A DNA stretch of 32,138 bases from a virus. The stretch spans positions 1-32,138 of the IMG/VR virus record IMGVR_UViG_3300043395_000981; one strand, given 5' to 3'. The notes under the pieces are model-generated. The model was not told the DNA's origin, ran no database searches, and worked only from the letters and a program-made list of their open reading frames with translations. The translations under genes were made by a program, and so were the position numbers. Positions 21,726 to 30,212 of this stretch are shown here, in pieces. How positions within the stretch are numbered: the first letter of the stretch is position 1; the number at the start of each line of letters is the position of its first letter.

Positions 21726-22838
21726 ATGGCAACCATTGACACCCTTGTCCGCTTAGGACTGCCGCTATCGTTCGATCAACACGATGGCATCTTCGTAGAA
21801 TCAAAACGCATTGACCCAGTGCTCACTGAGTTCTACGAATACCGAACCAACCCCACGACACGACGCCGCGAGAAAACACTTGTTGAACGCACGCTCACTC
21901 CACAAGTGACTATCCCTACGCGGCCTATCAAAATGATGGCGTTGAATTTTTTGTCTGAGCAAATTTCGGCATGGAATTATCAGGTCGTTTCTGAGAATCA
22001 CATTCGAAAAGAAGGCAACACTCGCATATTGACCACAGGACCGCTTGCAGGTCAAGAAGTACGCTTCGATGGTGGTGATATCATTATCGAAAACGGAGTG
22101 ATGCGCCGCGAATACGACAGCCCGTACACCAACGTGGACCGCACAGGTCAACCCGCGCAGGTCGTTACGCTTCGTGTGCGTGAACGCCACCGCTTTGTGA
22201 TGCGTCAAGTCAGCGGAACCAACGTGACCGAAACGCACAAGGATTCGTTTGTCAATACTTCAAAGGTATTCACCAAGGATCAGATCGAAGCAATGGGATT
22301 CTCAGGCCAACTACTTGCCGACTACACTTCACATGAGTTTACGTTGACCCGACCAAACGAAGCCACGCACTTATTGAATGTATCGACCGATTTGGAGCCA
22401 ATGGGAGAGGGCATGTATTGGCCGAATGCCTATTTCAACGGACGCGATGAATCCACTTTTAACTTCCGATCGCTCATTCCGCATTACGCAACGTCAACAC
22501 CGGACTTTGTTTTCAGAATCCGAGCTTACGACACCTCGACAAATGCAGACTATCCTGCACCAAACTATGCGGGCATGGGTAACTTCGGTAAGTGCCTTGA
22601 CATCGCGTTCGAAAATGAGGACGTGAAACCCGTTCGCGTGATATTTGGTGACGCTCAGTGGACCGAAATCCACGACGACGTGGATGAACTGGTAATCATT
22701 TTCAAGTCGGAAACATCGCGCGCAGCCATTGGCATGGCAATCGAGTATAAGCCGCTCGATGGAAAGAAAGTTGAACACGAAATGTACATCAACTGCTTGA
22801 CAGGTGAGCGTACTTTGAATATCTTTGATCTTGGTTAG
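21726..22838 (+). CDS. Probable virion protein of unknown type, 370 aa
   Basis: Not recognised. Soluble, mixed alpha/beta, with long charged strands (ERHRFVMRQVSGTNVTETHK) and no membrane segment or signal. Its size, codon use like its neighbours, and position between protease and capsid genes suggest an abundant structural protein, perhaps a head decoration or second capsid-related protein. It ends 30 bp before a strong terminator. Mass spectrometry of virions would decide its role. Confidence 0.6.
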   Translation: MATIDTLVRLGLPLSFDQHDGIFVESKRIDPVLTEFYEYRTNPTTRRREKTLVERTLTPQVTIPTRPIKMMALNFLSEQISAWNYQVVSENHIRKEGNTRILTTGPLAGQEVRFDGGDIIIENGVMRREYDSPYTNVDRTGQPAQVVTLRVRERHRFVMRQVSGTNVTETHKDSFVNTSKVFTKDQIEAMGFSGQLLADYTSHEFTLTRPNEATHLLNVSTDLEPMGEGMYWPNAYFNGRDESTFNFRSLIPHYATSTPDFVFRIRAYDTSTNADYPAPNYAGMGNFGKCLDIAFENEDVKPVRVIFGDAQWTEIHDDVDELVIIFKSETSRAAIGMAIEYKPLDGKKVEHEMYINCLTGERTLNIFDLG

Positions 22839-22868
22839 TAAGGTTTAGTGATATACACGGTAGTTAAA

Positions 22869-22903
22869 AAAAGCCCCCAGCCAAACGTGGTTGGGGGCTT
22901 TTC
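22869..22903. terminator. Bidirectional intrinsic terminator
   Basis: A GC-rich stem AAGCCCCCAGCCA / TGGTTGGGGGCTT (22871-22883 and 22888-22900, one G-T pair) with a 4-nt loop is flanked by A and T runs on both sides. It separates the converging 370-aa gene and terL and can stop both transcripts. Confidence 0.9.
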
Positions 22904-22905
22904 AT

Positions 22906-24228
22906 TTACACATACCAATACTTCCCCGTGGACTTATTGACTTCAAAAAACATTCGCATCATAACCGCATCAGCGTAGTCAGGAGAGCGATTTAACTTCG
23001 ATTTGATTTCATCCTTTGAACTGACAGCGCGTTTTTTATCCTCCTTCGTCCTATCCCTTACTAAGTCGAGTTCCTTTATCAGTTCGTCACGCTTCGAGTT
23101 GTCGTGAATGTACACTTTGTTGTCACGGACCATGGACGCCAGTTTGAAATAACACTCCGCTTTGAGGTTAGAATAATGCATCGAATCCTTTGCGCTTGAC
23201 CCGTTGTTAAACTCCTTGCATCGAAGTATTCCCGCCACGCCAATACCGAGGCCATCAGCATCTACAATAACATTGTTTAACCGAACCCCGTACTCCGTTG
23301 CAAGCACTCGAATGATATCAGCTACCTCATGCGGGTACTTGTGGTTGTATTCAAAAAAACGAATGAGGTGCAACCCCTTCCACAAACAAATCACGGTCCT
23401 ATCGTTGCCCATTGCCGCAGGATCGCACGTTATGTAGCCATCGCCACTTGCCTCAACGTCCTTTGTAAACATCTGAAGCATCGATTGGGTGTCGAATAGT
23501 AGGTCGGGCGAATCATCATAATCCCAGTCACCGAGGGCCAATCGCTTATAGTCACGTTCGCTCAGTGATCTCAAAGTTTCTTCGTACACATCGCGGTTCT
23601 TCATCAGCGTATTGTCGCTCAAAAGAGCAGGAATGAAGATGCGTTCGGGCCTTAATTTACCCGTTCGGTATGGGTCGTAATATTCGTTGTACAAATACCC
23701 CTTCGATGGGTTGCAGGTCATGAGTATTTTGGGCTTTGGCTGCTCTCGATCACCGATTAAGTTCAAGCGAATACGTGATCCAAGAAGTTCGAGACCACGG
23801 CCAGGCACTTGTTGCGCTTCATCCACAAACGCATCGGCACACTCGTAACCACCGAGGTACGAATATTCGGGGTCCGATGGCAAGTACTGAATTTCTTTGA
23901 ACACGATCTGACTTCCGTTTGAAAAAGTGAACACGAAATCCTGCGCGTTGAACGAATAATCAACCCCATCTTTCAACTTCATCAGCCCAACTATTTGCCA
24001 AAACGTGTTGAGCGTGGTTTGTCTAATCGCTTTCAACTCGCTTCGAATGATCAACCCGCGTGTGTTTGGATAAAGTAGCCTTCGAGCGATTTGCCAATAA
24101 CATCCAAGGAATGTTTTTCCGCCACTTGCCGCGCCCCCGTAAAGCACGTGGGTGTAATCGGTTGACCAATGCAAAGCCTTCAATGCTTGTTGCTGTTTTT
24201 CGCTCAGTTCTATTTTGATTTTCTCCAA
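22906..24228 (-). CDS. terL: Terminase large subunit
   Basis: 440 aa. The ATPase domain has Walker A GGAASGGKT (residues 31-39) and Walker B ADAFVDEAQQ (Asp136, Glu137), with the coupling motif near LMTCNPSKG (169-177). The nuclease domain has YITCDPAAMGNDRT (Asp269) and VIVDADGLGIG (Asp323, Asp325), with a late SPDYADAV. It translocates DNA into the prohead and cuts it. It is the only packaging or structural gene on the minus strand and lies far from terS. The frame has no ATG at the right place; TTG at 24228 gives the normal N-terminus. Confidence 0.93.
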   Translation of the reverse strand: MEKIKIELSEKQQQALKALHWSTDYTHVLYGGAASGGKTFLGCYWQIARRLLYPNTRGLIIRSELKAIRQTTLNTFWQIVGLMKLKDGVDYSFNAQDFVFTFSNGSQIVFKEIQYLPSDPEYSYLGGYECADAFVDEAQQVPGRGLELLGSRIRLNLIGDREQPKPKILMTCNPSKGYLYNEYYDPYRTGKLRPERIFIPALLSDNTLMKNRDVYEETLRSLSERDYKRLALGDWDYDDSPDLLFDTQSMLQMFTKDVEASGDGYITCDPAAMGNDRTVICLWKGLHLIRFFEYNHKYPHEVADIIRVLATEYGVRLNNVIVDADGLGIGVAGILRCKEFNNGSSAKDSMHYSNLKAECYFKLASMVRDNKVYIHDNSKRDELIKELDLVRDRTKEDKKRAVSSKDEIKSKLNRSPDYADAVMMRMFFEVNKSTGKYWYV

Positions 24229-24259
24229 ACTTTTATCAATGTTTTTTTATACGATACCA

Positions 24260-24267
24260 CAAATATA
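24260..24267 (-). promoter_or_regulatory. -7 box for terL
   Basis: On the minus strand TATATTTG matches TAnnTTTG exactly, about 32 nt before the TTG start of terL. The -33 region reads TTTT at 19 nt, a weak match. So terL has its own promoter and is probably controlled apart from the other late genes. On the plus strand TAAGTTTT (24275-24282) could serve the scaffold gene, but this is weaker. Confidence 0.5.
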
Positions 24268-24297
24268 CGGCCCCTAAGTTTTAAGAAAAAAGAACAC

Positions 24298-24882
24298 ATG
24301 AGTATCAAAGCAAAAATTCAGGAAGTTCTCGACAAATGGAAAGTCCAGTTGAGCGTCGAAGAACCCAAAAAAGTGGAACTTGCGGCTACGGCAAAAGCGG
24401 CTGACGGCTCTGAGATCGGAACACCCACAGCGTTCGAAGTTGGCGCCGAAGTGTACGTTATGATCGAAGATGCACCACAGGCAGTTCCCGATGGAGAAAT
24501 CGCAATGGAAGATGGCAGCATTGTCGTTGTGAAAGATGGCAAGATCGAATCCATCACACCGAAGGCCGAAGAAATGTCAAGCGATGTTCTTGCAGCGTTT
24601 GAAAAGTTGGCCGAGCGTGTTAGCGTTTTGGAAGGAGCCAACGCAGCGCAAGCCACAGAGCTTTCAACGGCCAATGAAAAGATCACCGAGTTGACAGCCA
24701 AACTTTCAGCAGCCGAAAAGAAAGCGGTAGATGCTGAAAAGAAAGTGGTGGAACTTGGAAAGCAAGCGGCCACTGCATCCGTAAAGGATAAGGCTGCCGT
24801 GGAACTGAAAAAGGAAAAAGAAAAGCAACCAAAAGATTTTTCACGCATGACCTACGTGGAGCGTGTGTTGAACCAAAACTAA
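24298..24882 (+). CDS. Scaffold / capsid assembly protein
   Basis: 194 aa from the ATG at 24298 (MSIKAKIQEVLDKWKVQLSV). A small beta domain (VGAEVYVMIEDAPQ, GEIAMEDGSIVVVKDGKIES) is followed by a long Ala/Lys/Glu coiled coil (FEKLAERVSVLEGANAAQAT to KVVELGKQAA) and a basic C-terminus ending YVERVLNQN. This composition and the position just before the major capsid gene are typical of scaffolds, which guide prohead assembly and are then cleaved by the protease. The longer frame from 24169 overlaps terL and is rejected. Confidence 0.75.
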   Translation: MSIKAKIQEVLDKWKVQLSVEEPKKVELAATAKAADGSEIGTPTAFEVGAEVYVMIEDAPQAVPDGEIAMEDGSIVVVKDGKIESITPKAEEMSSDVLAAFEKLAERVSVLEGANAAQATELSTANEKITELTAKLSAAEKKAVDAEKKVVELGKQAATASVKDKAAVELKKEKEKQPKDFSRMTYVERVLNQN

Positions 24883-24905
24883 CAACAAAAAAGTAACAAA
24901 AAAAG

Positions 24906-25799
24906 ATGGCAACTACCACTAATTTAACAACCACATACGCTGGCGAAGTAGCCGGTGAATGGAACCTGAAGGCATTCCTTGCAGGTGAAACATTGCAGCA
25001 CATTACCGTAAAGGAGAACGTTCCCGGCAAATTGAAAGTTCGTCGCATCACCGACAATGCAACCACTTTCGCAGACCAAACATGTTCATTCACCCCGACA
25101 GGCACTGTTGATTTGGATGAGCGCACGTTGACCCTTGTTGACCTTGCCATGCAACGCGAGTTGTGTAAGGTGACGTTCTACCAAGATTGGGAAGCATTGG
25201 CTGCTCAAAACGGCAACATTGGTTCAGTATCTGAGGCACTTGTTGCAACAATGGCAGGCAACATCGGAGCAATTAATGAGACCATGATTTGGCAAGGTGT
25301 TGCGGGTGCAGGTGCTTACGATGGTTTTGAAACCTTGTTTGCTGCCGATTCAACCGTGCTTGACGTTGCTTCGCCTGCTGCCATCACCGCATCCAATGTT
25401 GTGGCTGAAATCGCAAAGACTGTTGGAACACTTCCAGTGCGCGTGCGTCGTGCATCTGAGAAACCAAAGTTGTATGTTGCATCCAACGTGGCCGAAGCCT
25501 ACCGCAATGCGCAGGCAACACTTGGAAACGGAACATTTTTCCAAGCGGGTGGCCCTGTGTCAATGACTTGGATTGGTCAGTACGATATCGTTGAGTGCCC
25601 CGGTATGAGCGACAACACAATGGTGTTTGCACAAGCCTCGAACTTGTGGTTCGGTACCAACAAAACAAGCGACATGAACAATATTCAGTTGCTCGACATG
25701 CAGAACGTGACTGGTGACAAGGTAGTTCGTTACTCTGCTGACTTCTTCGGAGCAGTGCAGTACGGACGTGGTAACGAAATCGCGTTCTACACGGTCTAA
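24906..25799 (+). CDS. Major capsid protein
   Basis: 297 aa. It follows the scaffold gene by 23 bp and is followed by a strong terminator, as expected for the most abundant virion protein. Features that fit an HK97-fold capsid of Bacteroidetes phages include the N-arm and E-loop region (ITVKENVPGKLKVRRITDNA), a spine helix (SEALVATMAGNIGAINETMI WQG), and the P-domain and A-domain stretch (KPKLYVASNVAEAYRNAQAT) with a late FFGAVQYGRGNEIAFYTV. Its identity rests on this pattern and on context. No other gene here fits better. Confidence 0.82.
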   Translation: MATTTNLTTTYAGEVAGEWNLKAFLAGETLQHITVKENVPGKLKVRRITDNATTFADQTCSFTPTGTVDLDERTLTLVDLAMQRELCKVTFYQDWEALAAQNGNIGSVSEALVATMAGNIGAINETMIWQGVAGAGAYDGFETLFAADSTVLDVASPAAITASNVVAEIAKTVGTLPVRVRRASEKPKLYVASNVAEAYRNAQATLGNGTFFQAGGPVSMTWIGQYDIVECPGMSDNTMVFAQASNLWFGTNKTSDMNNIQLLDMQNVTGDKVVRYSADFFGAVQYGRGNEIAFYTV

Positions 25800-25821
25800 C
25801 CCAACTTTGACAATAACCGAG

Positions 25822-25852
25822 AAAACGCCATCCGATTGTGGTGGCGTTTTTT
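25822..25852 (+). terminator. Intrinsic terminator after the major capsid gene
   Basis: AAAACGCCA (25822-25830) pairs perfectly with TGGCGTTTT (25842-25850), with an 11-nt loop and a run of six T. It would end or reduce the capsid transcript before the tail tube gene. Confidence 0.85.
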
Positions 25853-25871
25853 CTAAAAACACGAAAATAAA

Positions 25872-26438
25872 ATGGCATGTATTTTAACAGCAGGACGAGA
25901 ATTACCATGTAAGGAATACAGCGGTGGCGTCAAAGAAGTTTTGTTCATCGGTTCAAATCAATTCTACGACTTCAAAGGAGCGTTGACTATCGATGGAACC
26001 AACGACAACATTACAGCAATCGCAGGATCAGCAGACACGTTTCAGGCGTTTCGCTACGATTTGAAGCCCGGTGCAGGAAACACCTTCATCGAGACCATCG
26101 AGGCGAACGAAGAGGGCGGAATCGCTTACTCGCAGGAACTCAATATCTCTTTGAACGGGTTTTCCAACACTTGGAGAAAGGAATTGATTTTGCTTGCACG
26201 CAATCGCCGCCTTTTGATCGCAGTGCGTGACAGCAATGAGAACTTGTGGCTCATGGGCTACGACAACGGAGCCGAGGTAACAGGCGGTTCACACGATCGC
26301 GGTGCGGTCCTCAGTGACTTCACAGGATCGAAGTTGACATTCACGGCAATGACAACAAAGCCAGCGTATGCTTTCGCAGCATTCACAACGAATCCATTTG
26401 ACAACTTCTCAGCGGTTGAAGTTAGCCCTTCATACTAA
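25872..26438 (+). CDS. Major tail tube protein
   Basis: 188 aa. The order of elements (MACILTAGRELPCKEYSGGV KEVLFIG, then TFQAFRYDLKPGAGNTFIET, AYSQELNISLNGFSNTWRKE, LILLARNRRLLIAVRDSNEN LWLMGYDNGAEVTGGS) is the beta-barrel layout I know from Bacteroidetes phage tail tube proteins. Length is normal for a siphovirus tube. The gene is enclosed by two intrinsic terminators, as if expressed as a separate, abundant message. It lies in the head module instead of with the other tail genes. Confidence 0.75.
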   Translation: MACILTAGRELPCKEYSGGVKEVLFIGSNQFYDFKGALTIDGTNDNITAIAGSADTFQAFRYDLKPGAGNTFIETIEANEEGGIAYSQELNISLNGFSNTWRKELILLARNRRLLIAVRDSNENLWLMGYDNGAEVTGGSHDRGAVLSDFTGSKLTFTAMTTKPAYAFAAFTTNPFDNFSAVEVSPSY

Positions 26439-26462
26439 TGTGATTTGGTTTATTTTGTTTGA

Positions 26463-26492
26463 AAAGAGGGTGGGTAATTGCCCACCTTTTTT
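26463..26492 (+). terminator. Intrinsic terminator after the tail tube gene
   Basis: GGTGGG (26469-26474) pairs with CCCACC (26481-26486) around a 6-nt loop. The stem is extended by flanking A-rich and T-rich arms and followed by a run of six T. A TAAATTTG sequence at 26495 resembles a -7 box for the next gene but leaves almost no leader. Confidence 0.8.
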
Positions 26493-26509
26493 CTTAAATT
26501 TGACACGAC

Positions 26510-26899
26510 ATGGTATATCTCAATTTCGATCAAGCGGATCAAACAGCTTACTTCACACTTGATGAAGGTCGGCAGTACTTTTCCACTACCTTCACGCATT
26601 ACTTGTGCGTTCTTTGTTTCGGTGATGGCACAGTCCAACAGGCTGAAATCGCACTGGCGCAAGTACTCGATGTTGTGAACGAAAACCAACGCGCAACGGA
26701 GGTCACAATGACAACCGAAGGGCTGACCAATGCGGGAGAATATCAGTACTACATATACGGACAAAATTCATCAACCAACATCAACCCGAACCATTCATCG
26801 GTTGTTGGCCTTGTGGAGAAAGGCACTTTGATCATCCGAAATCCTGACAGCAATTTTGCACCTATCGCAGGACAAAACGAATTTATCACACTTGACTAA
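26510..26899 (+). CDS. Hypothetical structural-type protein, 129 aa
   Basis: Not recognised. Beta-rich (MVYLNFDQADQTAYFTLDEG, NAGEYQYYIYGQNSSTNINP, GLVEKGTLIIRNPD), with an Ig- or BppU-like look. No signal peptide is present. It follows a terminator and ends 1 bp into the portal gene start. A small head or tail decoration protein is possible. Confidence 0.6.
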   Translation: MVYLNFDQADQTAYFTLDEGRQYFSTTFTHYLCVLCFGDGTVQQAEIALAQVLDVVNENQRATEVTMTTEGLTNAGEYQYYIYGQNSSTNINPNHSSVVGLVEKGTLIIRNPDSNFAPIAGQNEFITLD

Positions 26900-28677
26900 T
26901 GAGCGAACAAAATAAAATAGAGGTCAAAGGAAACAAAGCAATGCAGGTCATGCTTGCTCAGTACCAACCCGTGGCAGCAGTTGAGAACTACGACCGCAAG
27001 GGATGGCTGTCTTACGGCTCGGACAACCTTTATCCTCAGTATTTGAAGAGCCTTGCAAAAACTTCGCCCGTTCATGGTGCGCTAGTGAAAGGTATTGCCG
27101 ACATGATAGCGGGTAAATCGATAACCGCCACAAGTGTAATTGACCAAGGCAAGATGAAGGTGTTGAAGGTTGACAGGGTGTGGAGATCGATTTGCAACGA
27201 CATCGAAATGTATGGAGGGTTCTACATCGAGCGTATCAAAACACTCGACCGCCAAGGCATCGCCCGTGTTGAACACTTGCCTTTTGAAAATTGCCGTTTG
27301 TGGGTAGATGATGAGTTCAATATTTGCGGTGTTTACTACTCACGCGACTGGAGCCAAGCCAACAAAAAGATCAACAAACCAAGGCCCATTCCGATCGCAA
27401 AAAAGGACAGCGAAAACGCATCCGACGTTGTTATTTCGTTTGCAGATGAAACCACGAGCAGCCTATATCCTGAGCCATCTTATCAATCTGCAATCAACTA
27501 CATTGAACTTGACCGCAAGATTTCGCAGTTCCACGTCAGTAATGTGATGAACGGGTTTTTCCCTTCGACGATTATATCGCTATTCAACGGAGAACCTGAC
27601 CCCGTTGATAAGCAACAAATGCAGTCGTACTTTAACAAGCAAACGGGCGCCGAGAATGCGGGTCAAATCATGCTTTTATTCAACGAAGCAGGCTCAACAC
27701 CTCCAACGATTGAATCATTCGGGCTTACCGATGCCGATAAAATGTACGAATCCCTTGCGCGTCAGGCAACGGAGAAAATAATGGTGGGGCATCTTGTCAC
27801 AACACCGCTTATCTTCGGTATTCGTGGCGAGGGGACTGGGTTCTCATCCAACACCGATGAGTTAAGACAAGGGTTCAAAATCTTCACCGAAAACGTGATC
27901 GAGGTGTATCGAAAGAAAGCACTCGATGTATTGTCGGAAGCGACCGAAATCTACACTTTCCAAGTCACACCGAACAGCTACTTCATTGATGATCCAAAAC
28001 CCGTTGAAAAGCCGGCAACTCAGTTGTCAAAACACGACATGACCGACGATGATGAGGACGCATGGCTCAACCACTTGTATGAGCGCGGTGAAACCATTGA
28101 CGAAAATGAGTGGGAACTAGATGAAGATTTGAGTGGAGAGGCGGGAGACGTTGAAGCCGAAGAACGTATTCAAAAGGAAATCGAAGCAAAGAACCAGGGC
28201 GCCGTTGAAATGTACAAGGCATACGCCAACCCCGACGCCAAAAGCGAAATGGATGGAGGTATTTACAAAGTTCGTTATGGTTATCCGACCAAATTCAGCG
28301 ACAATTCACGCCGTTTTTGCAAGGCAATGGCCGAAGCCGCAAGCGCGGGTGTTGTGTACAGGTACGAGGATATCATTCGCATGGGTAATGAGGGCGTGAA
28401 CGGAGGTTTTGCACCTGCGGGAGAATCTTCATACTCCATCTTCCTTTACAAAGGCGGGGCGAACTGCCACCATTTTTGGTCGCGCAAAGTTTACCGCCGA
28501 AAGCGTGACGCGAAAGGCAAGATTTTGAAGAACGAAGGATTGAAGAACGACGAGCGAATCAGTCAATCGCAGGCGAATAAAGCCGGCTTTGACTTCAAGG
28601 ATTCGCAGTACTGGAGAAAAGCATCGACACGACCTATTGACATGCGTGACAAAGGCTATAAAACACCCCAAAAATAA
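26899..28677 (+). CDS. Portal protein with extra C-terminal domain
   Basis: 592 aa. Residues about 25-370 are portal-like: VENYDRKGWLSYGSDNLYPQ YLKSLAKTSPVHGALVKGIA, DIEMYGGFYIERIK, LYPEPSYQSAINYIELDRKI, GFFPSTIISLFNGEP, LIFGIRGEGTGFSSNTDELR. The portal is the dodecameric ring through which terminase pumps DNA. From about residue 455 a second domain begins (GIYKVRYGYPTKFSDNSRRF CKAM, FAPAGESSYSIFLYKGGANC HHFWSRKVYRR). I recall similar sequences as C-terminal parts of other Bacteroidetes phage head proteins, so this looks like a fusion. The portal lies downstream of the capsid gene, contrary to the usual order. Confidence 0.8.
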   Translation: MSEQNKIEVKGNKAMQVMLAQYQPVAAVENYDRKGWLSYGSDNLYPQYLKSLAKTSPVHGALVKGIADMIAGKSITATSVIDQGKMKVLKVDRVWRSICNDIEMYGGFYIERIKTLDRQGIARVEHLPFENCRLWVDDEFNICGVYYSRDWSQANKKINKPRPIPIAKKDSENASDVVISFADETTSSLYPEPSYQSAINYIELDRKISQFHVSNVMNGFFPSTIISLFNGEPDPVDKQQMQSYFNKQTGAENAGQIMLLFNEAGSTPPTIESFGLTDADKMYESLARQATEKIMVGHLVTTPLIFGIRGEGTGFSSNTDELRQGFKIFTENVIEVYRKKALDVLSEATEIYTFQVTPNSYFIDDPKPVEKPATQLSKHDMTDDDEDAWLNHLYERGETIDENEWELDEDLSGEAGDVEAEERIQKEIEAKNQGAVEMYKAYANPDAKSEMDGGIYKVRYGYPTKFSDNSRRFCKAMAEAASAGVVYRYEDIIRMGNEGVNGGFAPAGESSYSIFLYKGGANCHHFWSRKVYRRKRDAKGKILKNEGLKNDERISQSQANKAGFDFKDSQYWRKASTRPIDMRDKGYKTPQK

Positions 28678-29228
28678 TGGCAGAAGTACTACTCATATCA
28701 GCGGACTACATTTACCAAAACACACCGACCAATGATTCGGTGGAATCCGCAAAAATATTCCCGTTCATTCGTTTGGCGCAGGATAAATACATTGAGCCTG
28801 CGCTAGGAACCGACCTTTTGAATAAATTAAAGAACGATGGCGCGGGCGTGTCGGGCAATTACTTGATACTTCGTGACGAATACGTGCGGCCTGCACTTTG
28901 TTGGTTTGCGTACCAAGAAATGCTCCCATCGCTAAACTACAAAATCGATAACGGATCGATCGCGCAACACAACTCGGAGAACACAACCGCAGCGGGATTG
29001 AGCGAAATGAACGCACTTGTCGAGCAAGCGAAAGGCAACGCTCGGTACTACGATGGCCGGCTCAAAGATTACTTGTGTCACAATTCAAGTTTGTTCCCCG
29101 AATACTCGACGAACAGCGGTTCGGATATTTCGCCCACACGCAAGGCGCTCAACATGTTTGAGTTCACGGGTAACAACCATGAAATGCGCCGCGATAACCT
29201 TCCAAATTATAGGAGGTTTTTGAAATGA
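28677..29228 (+). CDS. Head-tail connector (HK97 gp6-like / DUF6712-like)
   Basis: 183 aa. A mostly helical protein with the opening LLISADYIYQNTPTNDSVES and FIRLAQDKYIEPALGTDLLN KL, then YLILRDEYVRPALCWFAYQE MLPSLNYKI. This pattern is typical of connector or adaptor proteins in Bacteroidetes phages (my memory links it to DUF6712). It should dock below the portal. TAATG links the portal stop to its start, and its stop overlaps the next ORF (ATGA at 29225-29228). Confidence 0.72.
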   Translation: MAEVLLISADYIYQNTPTNDSVESAKIFPFIRLAQDKYIEPALGTDLLNKLKNDGAGVSGNYLILRDEYVRPALCWFAYQEMLPSLNYKIDNGSIAQHNSENTTAAGLSEMNALVEQAKGNARYYDGRLKDYLCHNSSLFPEYSTNSGSDISPTRKALNMFEFTGNNHEMRRDNLPNYRRFLK

Positions 29229-29335
29229 GCAAGAAACCCAATTACAAGCTAAAGGATCGTATCTTAGCGCAGAAAATCAACCGTATCATAAAACTTTCAA
29301 AAGAGAATGAGAACAATTCAAGCACAAAAAAATGA
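29225..29335 (+). CDS. 36-aa basic peptide
   Basis: MSKKPNYKLKDRILAQKINR begins this 36-residue, strongly basic peptide. The ATG overlaps the connector stop (ATGA) and the ORF overlaps the next gene by 29 bp, which supports coupled translation. Function unknown; a DNA-contacting or assembly peptide is possible. Confidence 0.5.
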   Translation: MSKKPNYKLKDRILAQKINRIIKLSKENENNSSTKK

Positions 29336-29579
29336 CAACGCTTGCATCGTGGTAGATGCTTTCGGCAACGAGTACTTCCGCCTTGGTAATCACGTGGCGC
29401 AGGAGCCTGTTATCCAGTTGCCATCGCGCAATAAACCAAACGTGGATATTGAGGCCGTGGAGTTTACCGAAGATGAGGACGTGAAGATCGACGAATCGGT
29501 TTACATCCAAGATGACAACAACATCATTTTCGACTTGATCGTGGGGCCGCGTCCGAAAAACATAAAACGTAGAAAATGA
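29307..29579 (+). CDS. Small acidic protein, 90 aa
   Basis: Not recognised. It has a short beta-like opening (DNACIVVDAFGNEYFRLGNH), then an acidic middle (VEFTEDEDVKIDESVYIQDD) and a basic tail (RPKNIKRRK). Its stop overlaps the next gene's start (29576-29579). It sits between the head-connector genes and the lysis genes. A structural or regulatory role cannot be told from sequence. Confidence 0.6.
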   Translation: MRTIQAQKNDNACIVVDAFGNEYFRLGNHVAQEPVIQLPSRNKPNVDIEAVEFTEDEDVKIDESVYIQDDNNIIFDLIVGPRPKNIKRRK

Positions 29580-29899
29580 GAGTTCGGACTGCACTGGCAC
29601 TTGTATTGTTTAGTATGGCCACATCGGTTGTAGGCAGTCAAATGCTCGTGCTTATTCCCGACGAAATAAAAGCCACCAACACTTGGATGCTGTGTGATGC
29701 GGTTTCCAAGATCATGTTCATTGGTGCCTTTTGGTTAGAAGCCAAAGGAGCCATAAAACATATCCTTTTCGGCTGTTTGTTGATTGCGCTCAACAACCTG
29801 CTTGATGAGTTGTTCTTTGACCCGTTATTGTACGGATTGAATGAACTTATACTCCTGCTGATTATTACTATTTACGCCACCTTCAAAATTTATGAATGA
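29576..29899 (+). CDS. Three-helix membrane protein of the lysis region
   Basis: 107 aa with about three to four hydrophobic segments: residues 5-28, 44-60 (SKIMFIGAFWLEA region), 62-78 (HILFGCLLIALNNLL) and 88-104 (ELILLLIITIYATF). It lies directly before the holin-like gene, overlapping it by 8 bp. It could be a holin, an antiholin or another lysis-timing protein. No family is recognised. Confidence 0.6.
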   Translation: MRVRTALALVLFSMATSVVGSQMLVLIPDEIKATNTWMLCDAVSKIMFIGAFWLEAKGAIKHILFGCLLIALNNLLDELFFDPLLYGLNELILLLIITIYATFKIYE

Positions 29900-30212
29900 A
29901 ATTACAACTGAACTTTCGGCATTCATTACAAAAAGTAGCGCATTTATCGCGGCAATCGCGGTGGGTGTGGTAGCTAAAATATCAACCGAAATTCTTATGA
30001 AGCGAAAATTGAATATGCTCCAATGGTTAGGTATCGTTGGCATCAGTGTGTTTTTTGGCTATCTCACAGCCGTGTATTGTTCGAACAACCAAATGGACAA
30101 CCAAGGCAAATGGCTGGTACCTCTTGCCACTTTGTTCGGCGAAAAAATCATGATCTACCTAACCACTCACTACAAGGCTATTCTGCACAAGATCATTAAT
30201 CCGACAAAGTAA
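29892..30212 (+). CDS. Holin-like membrane protein, 106 aa
   Basis: Two hydrophobic segments lie at about 17-33 (AFIAAIAVGVVAKI) and 43-64 (MLQWLGIVGISVFFGYLTAV). An amphipathic end contains a possible third (KWLVPLATLFGEKIMIYLTT), and the C-terminus is basic. Size, layout and position upstream of the endolysin match phage holins, which open the inner membrane at lysis. Its stop overlaps the next start by one base. Confidence 0.7.
   Translation: MNEITTELSAFITKSSAFIAAIAVGVVAKISTEILMKRKLNMLQWLGIVGISVFFGYLTAVYCSNNQMDNQGKWLVPLATLFGEKIMIYLTTHYKAILHKIINPTK

Noticed and set aside
26495-26502. TAAATTTG as a promoter for the 129-aa gene
   Set aside because: It matches the -7 consensus but has no -33 box at the right distance and would leave only about 7 nt before the ATG. 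Kept as a remark only.
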